This document shows, one piece after another, positions 6,391 through 8,836 of a stretch of 8,836 nt of DNA. The stretch spans positions 1 to 8,836 of the forward strand of contig JAFPXW010000293.1 of assembly GCA_017394565.1 (NCBI GenBank), written 5' to 3'. Source of the DNA: Oscillospiraceae bacterium. GTDB lineage: Bacteria > Bacillota > Clostridia > Oscillospirales > Ruminococcaceae. Both the position numbers and the translations under genes were made by a program. Numbering within the stretch: the first letter of the stretch is position 1; each line of letters opens with the position of its first letter. Below the pieces are notes generated by a model that was not told where the DNA came from, ran no database searches, and saw nothing but the letters and a program-made list of their open reading frames with translations.

Positions 6391-6501
6391 GTGTTGCTCC
6401 TGAAACACGGCAGGAGAACGCGGTCGAATCACAGAAATAACAGTCCGGCAGCAGCTCACAAAAAATCACACGATACAGCCGTTTTTCTCAGCCGCATCGT
6501 G
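6391..6501 (+). promoter_or_regulatory. Structured leader of the deaminase-like gene
   Basis: CTCCTG (6397-6402) can pair with CAGGAG (6411-6416). The alternative GTGTT (6391-6395) with AACAC (6404-6408) uses overlapping bases, so the two hairpins exclude each other. Farther down, CACGAT (6469-6474) pairs with ATCGTG (6496-6501), ending 13 bases before the ribosome binding site. It did not match any riboswitch class I could recall, including c-di-GMP I and II. Chance pairing is possible. Confidence 0.3.
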
Positions 6502-6533
6502 CGAATATTACCGAAAAGGAGGAACTTAATATC

Positions 6534-7400
6534 ATGTATCAATCCATGTTCAAGATTGCTCAGGATATTGCCATGCAGAAGCAACGCTCCGGACAGATCT
6601 CCCCCGATGATACGATCTGCGTGATCTGTGCTGCCGGTTCCAAGAAAATTTACGTCGGCACAAATCATCCTCAGGTGCAGAACGGTATGATGGTCAATAT
6701 ACACGCTGAGATCGATGCAGTTCAGAAAATGCACGAGGGCGGTGACGCTGTCGCCGAATTCCTGCTCCTGATCAGCGCCATCGGATGTCAGCCGATCCTT
6801 CCGTGTAACGGCTGCATCCACTTCATCATTGCGCAGGCTCCCGATAATATGAACTGCAATGTCGTACTCCCCGACCGCATGATCCCCCTCAGCCAGATCG
6901 GTCAGCCCGCAGGCGCTCCGATGGGCATGAGCAGGCCTTACGGCGGCGCAGCCCCGATGGGCGGCATGATGGGCGGCAGTATGCCCTACAATGGCGCGGC
7001 TCCCGCAGGCGGCCCCATGGGCGGCAGTATGCCCTATACCGGCGCGGCTCCCGCAGGCGGTCAGATGGGCGGCAGTATGCCCTATACCGGCGCAGCTCCC
7101 GCAGGCGGTCAGATGGGCGGCAGTATGCCCTACGGACAGGCAGCTCCCTACGGACAGACAGGCGCTCCCTCCGGCAGTATGCCTTACAACAGCGCAGCTC
7201 CCGCAGGCGGCAGCGGCCAGAGTTCGTCCATGACCTCCAGTCAGTACGGCAACGGCGGCTACTATTTCTCCGGAAAGAACCGCAAGAAATCTAATAGCAA
7301 GCTCAAGAACAGAGCCGCCAACCTGCTCAACGCCGGCAGCGACATCGGTGCCGATGAGAAGCCTGAGAGCGAGTTCATGAGCAAGCTGTTCAAGAAGTGA
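6534..7400 (+). CDS. Cytidine-deaminase-fold protein with repetitive Gly/Ala/Pro/Met tail (288 aa)
   Basis: The first ~120 residues resemble a small zinc cytidine/blasticidin-S-type deaminase. HAE (57-59) supplies a zinc ligand and the proton-shuttling Glu59, and PCNGC (90-94) supplies Cys91 and Cys94. The spacing between the motifs is close to that of Bacillus-type cytidine deaminase. The family's ribose-binding N-x-E appears as N44-H-P46, so the Asn is kept and the Glu lost, and PCGxCRQ has become PCNGCIH. Zinc binding is likely and deamination is possible, but the substrate is probably not plain cytidine. Residues ~123-245 form a low-complexity tail with a 16-residue repeat (MGGSMPYTGAAPAGGQ). 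The end (247-288) is strongly basic, then acidic, and finishes EFMSKLFKK. No signal peptide or membrane helix is seen. AAAGGAGG precedes the start by 11 bases. The GGDEF gene follows 49 bases later with no terminator, so the two are probably one operon. Confidence 0.78.
   Translation: MYQSMFKIAQDIAMQKQRSGQISPDDTICVICAAGSKKIYVGTNHPQVQNGMMVNIHAEIDAVQKMHEGGDAVAEFLLLISAIGCQPILPCNGCIHFIIAQAPDNMNCNVVLPDRMIPLSQIGQPAGAPMGMSRPYGGAAPMGGMMGGSMPYNGAAPAGGPMGGSMPYTGAAPAGGQMGGSMPYTGAAPAGGQMGGSMPYGQAAPYGQTGAPSGSMPYNSAAPAGGSGQSSSMTSSQYGNGGYYFSGKNRKKSNSKLKNRAANLLNAGSDIGADEKPESEFMSKLFKK
6969..7133 (+). repeat. 48 bp in-frame tandem repeat, about 3.4 copies
   Basis: Units start at 6969, 7017, 7065 and (partial) 7113, each encoding a 16-residue block beginning MGGSMPY. 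The second and third units differ at a single base, and the first differs from the second at about six, which suggests recent expansion by slippage or unequal recombination. Degenerate fragments (SMPYNSAAPAGG) continue to about 7210. Confidence 0.92.
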
Positions 7401-7449
7401 TCGTTTGATCCGTTCTGTTTGTATAAAATACGATAAGGAGAAATGAATT

Positions 7450-8836
7450 ATGAGCAATCAGACACAAACCAAGAAAAGAAGAATATCGCCAATCACCTGG
7501 ATCCTGATCATCCTCATCGTGATCCTGCTGGTTCTCTCGACATTTACCACCGGTGCAGTCGGATCCATCACCGCAAAGAATAAGCGTCAGGATATGATCA
7601 CCGTTGCGTCGGAGCGTGCGAAAGTCATCGAAGACTACGCGATCTGGGCAGAGGATACCCTGACCAACTTCTCCCATGCCGGTCAGATCCGCACCCTGCT
7701 CGAAAATCCGAACGATCCGTCCGCCATTGCAGATGCGCAGAAGCTCGTTGACGACTTCTCTGCGGACGTTGGTGACCTGGAAGGTCTGTACATCGCAAGC
7801 TGGAGCGGTACCGTCCTCGCCCACAGCGTTCCGGAAGCTGTCGGCACACCGCTGGCCACCTCCGACGAGGACCTCGAAAACATCCATAATCAGCTCGAAA
7901 ATGCCTACGACAAGGTTTTCAACTTCGGTATGATGGAATCCCCTGCCTCCGGCAGACAGATCGTTGCTGCGAATAAGGCGATCCGTAATGACTACGGCGA
8001 AGCCATCGGCTTCGTAGGTCTTGGTATCTTCACCGAGAACCTCCTGAATGACCTGGCCGACGTACAGCTCTCCGGTCTGCAGAATTCCCAGTATGCCCTC
8101 GTTGATGCCAATACGAACGCCTACCTCTACCACCCGGACAAGAGCCTGATCGGTACGACCTGCGACGTGTCTGACATCCAGACACTCAATCAGGATCTCC
8201 AGAGCGGCAGCGCCGAGGAATCCGGCATCGCAGTCACCGGCGTATGGTTCAACGGCGGCGCGAGCAAGAACGTCATTGCGTATCAGTACGTTAAGGACTA
8301 CAACTGGACATTCCTCGTGATCGCACCGACCTCTGACGTTTACAGAATGACCTATCAGCTCCAGACATTCGTTACCATCTTCGGTGTCCTGATCGTCCTG
8401 CTCGTCATCGTATTCGGTATCATCAATGCCCATCAGGAAGCCATCAACCGCAAGCTCGGCAACGAGATCCTCAAGAACGAGGCAACCAAGGAATCCCTCG
8501 AAACCGCCATGTTCAACGATATCCTCACCGACGCTTCCAACCGTACCTCCCTCGAAATGGCGCTCGATAAGGTCCGTACTGACAGAGATCACCCGTGCTA
8601 CTTTGCGATGTTCGATATCAGCGGTCTGAGCGCGATCAATGCACAGTTCGGCAATGACGCCGGCGACACGGTTCTCTGCCGCACCGCAGATATCCTGAAG
8701 GAATCCTTCCCCGAAGGCACCGTTTACCGTACCGGTGACGACGAGTTCGTGGTTGCAGTCCAGAAGAATGAGAATTCCACCGCAGCCTACAACCAGGTAT
8801 ACCGCGATGTCAATACGGCACACGGCGCCCTCATCA
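7450..8836 (+). CDS. Membrane dCache sensor with GGDEF domain (partial, 462+ aa)
   Basis: Open to the window's right edge without a stop. The N-terminus has KKRR followed by a transmembrane helix at about 14-33. Residues ~40-300 form an outside sensor region of dCache type, with GLYIASWSGTVLAHS (about 112-126) matching the family's ligand-pocket strand pattern. A second helix spans about 307-327. The cytoplasmic part is a GGDEF domain: FDISGLSAIN (388-397) has the metal-binding Asp389 and the base-contacting Asn, AGD follows, and the signature loop reads RTGDDEF (427-433). Canonical diguanylate cyclases make c-di-GMP from two GTP. Here the second glycine of GGDEF is Asp, the usual lysine of the first motif is replaced, and no RxxD inhibitory site precedes the loop, so activity is uncertain. 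AAGGAG lies 9 bases before ATG. Anything beyond residue 462 is outside the window. Confidence 0.88.
   Translation, partial: MSNQTQTKKRRISPITWILIILIVILLVLSTFTTGAVGSITAKNKRQDMITVASERAKVIEDYAIWAEDTLTNFSHAGQIRTLLENPNDPSAIADAQKLVDDFSADVGDLEGLYIASWSGTVLAHSVPEAVGTPLATSDEDLENIHNQLENAYDKVFNFGMMESPASGRQIVAANKAIRNDYGEAIGFVGLGIFTENLLNDLADVQLSGLQNSQYALVDANTNAYLYHPDKSLIGTTCDVSDIQTLNQDLQSGSAEESGIAVTGVWFNGGASKNVIAYQYVKDYNWTFLVIAPTSDVYRMTYQLQTFVTIFGVLIVLLVIVFGIINAHQEAINRKLGNEILKNEATKESLETAMFNDILTDASNRTSLEMALDKVRTDRDHPCYFAMFDISGLSAINAQFGNDAGDTVLCRTADILKESFPEGTVYRTGDDEFVVAVQKNENSTAAYNQVYRDVNTAHGALI

Larger units (their letters stand above)
5911..6533. other. AT-rich intergenic region with two promoters, no gene
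   Basis: About 620 bases without a credible protein-coding gene. The only short open frames lack ribosome binding sites. The first ~200 bases are AT-rich and featureless apart from homopolymer runs. Promoter-like sites occur at 6110-6138 and 6326-6354, with a hairpin plus T-run between them. The last ~170 bases would form the leader of the deaminase-like gene and contain several small hairpins. The length and AT content are in marked contrast to the short gaps elsewhere in the window. Confidence 0.6.

Noticed and set aside
6275..6469. A 64-aa open frame on the minus strand in the AT-rich gap
   Set aside because: It overlaps the promoter of the deaminase-like gene, has no convincing ribosome binding site, and has no recognisable features.
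7405..7430. Possible promoter between the deaminase-like and GGDEF genes (TTGATC ... TATAAA)
   Set aside because: The spacing is only about 11 bases, too short for a sigma-A promoter.
6456..7457. A 333-aa open frame opposite the deaminase-like gene, with repeats of its own
   Set aside because: Its repeats are only the antisense of the 48 bp tandem repeat; it lacks a start signal and family motifs.
7390..8823. A 477-aa open frame opposite the dCache-GGDEF gene
   Set aside because: The plus strand encodes a coherent membrane, dCache and GGDEF architecture with a ribosome binding site; the antisense frame does not resemble any family.

Overview
The window looks like chromosomal DNA from a Gram-positive anaerobe of the Clostridia, most likely the Ruminococcaceae/Oscillospirales. 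This is inferred from strong AGGAGG-type ribosome binding sites, GC-rich coding sequence between AT-rich gaps, an Fe-S (class I) fumarase alpha subunit, a type III pantothenate kinase (coaX) and a small separate acyl carrier protein. No taxonomic search was possible.

Layout. At the left end is a ~200 bp repeat element (A, cut by the window edge) carrying a bidirectional terminator. It lies just past the stop codon of acpP, which reads leftward. acpP and aroE diverge from a ~300 bp gap in which each has a good sigma-A-type promoter. From aroE rightward, five close genes read as one apparent operon: aroE, aroK (4-base overlap), a metal-dependent amidohydrolase of unknown substrate, a small unrecognised membrane protein, and a fumarase alpha subunit. 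A second copy of the repeat element (B) follows the fumarase stop codon, then coaX with a clear terminator. After a ~620 bp AT-rich gap with two promoter-like sites comes a two-gene unit: a cytidine-deaminase-fold protein with a repetitive Gly/Ala/Pro/Met tail, then a dCache-GGDEF membrane protein that runs off the right end.

How the genes fit together. aroE and aroK catalyse consecutive steps of chorismate synthesis. coaX starts CoA synthesis, and CoA supplies the phosphopantetheine arm of the acyl carrier protein. The fumarase alpha subunit lacks its usual beta partner here. The last two genes are the least explained part: a deaminase-like zinc domain with an altered substrate pocket and a low-complexity tail, apparently co-transcribed with a membrane-anchored GGDEF protein with a non-canonical active site.

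The two repeat elements are clearly one family. Both have 31-base arms of ACTACG-type heptads and matching inner boundary motifs. Both lie in the same orientation relative to the gene before them, and both follow a perfect hairpin that contains that gene's stop codon.
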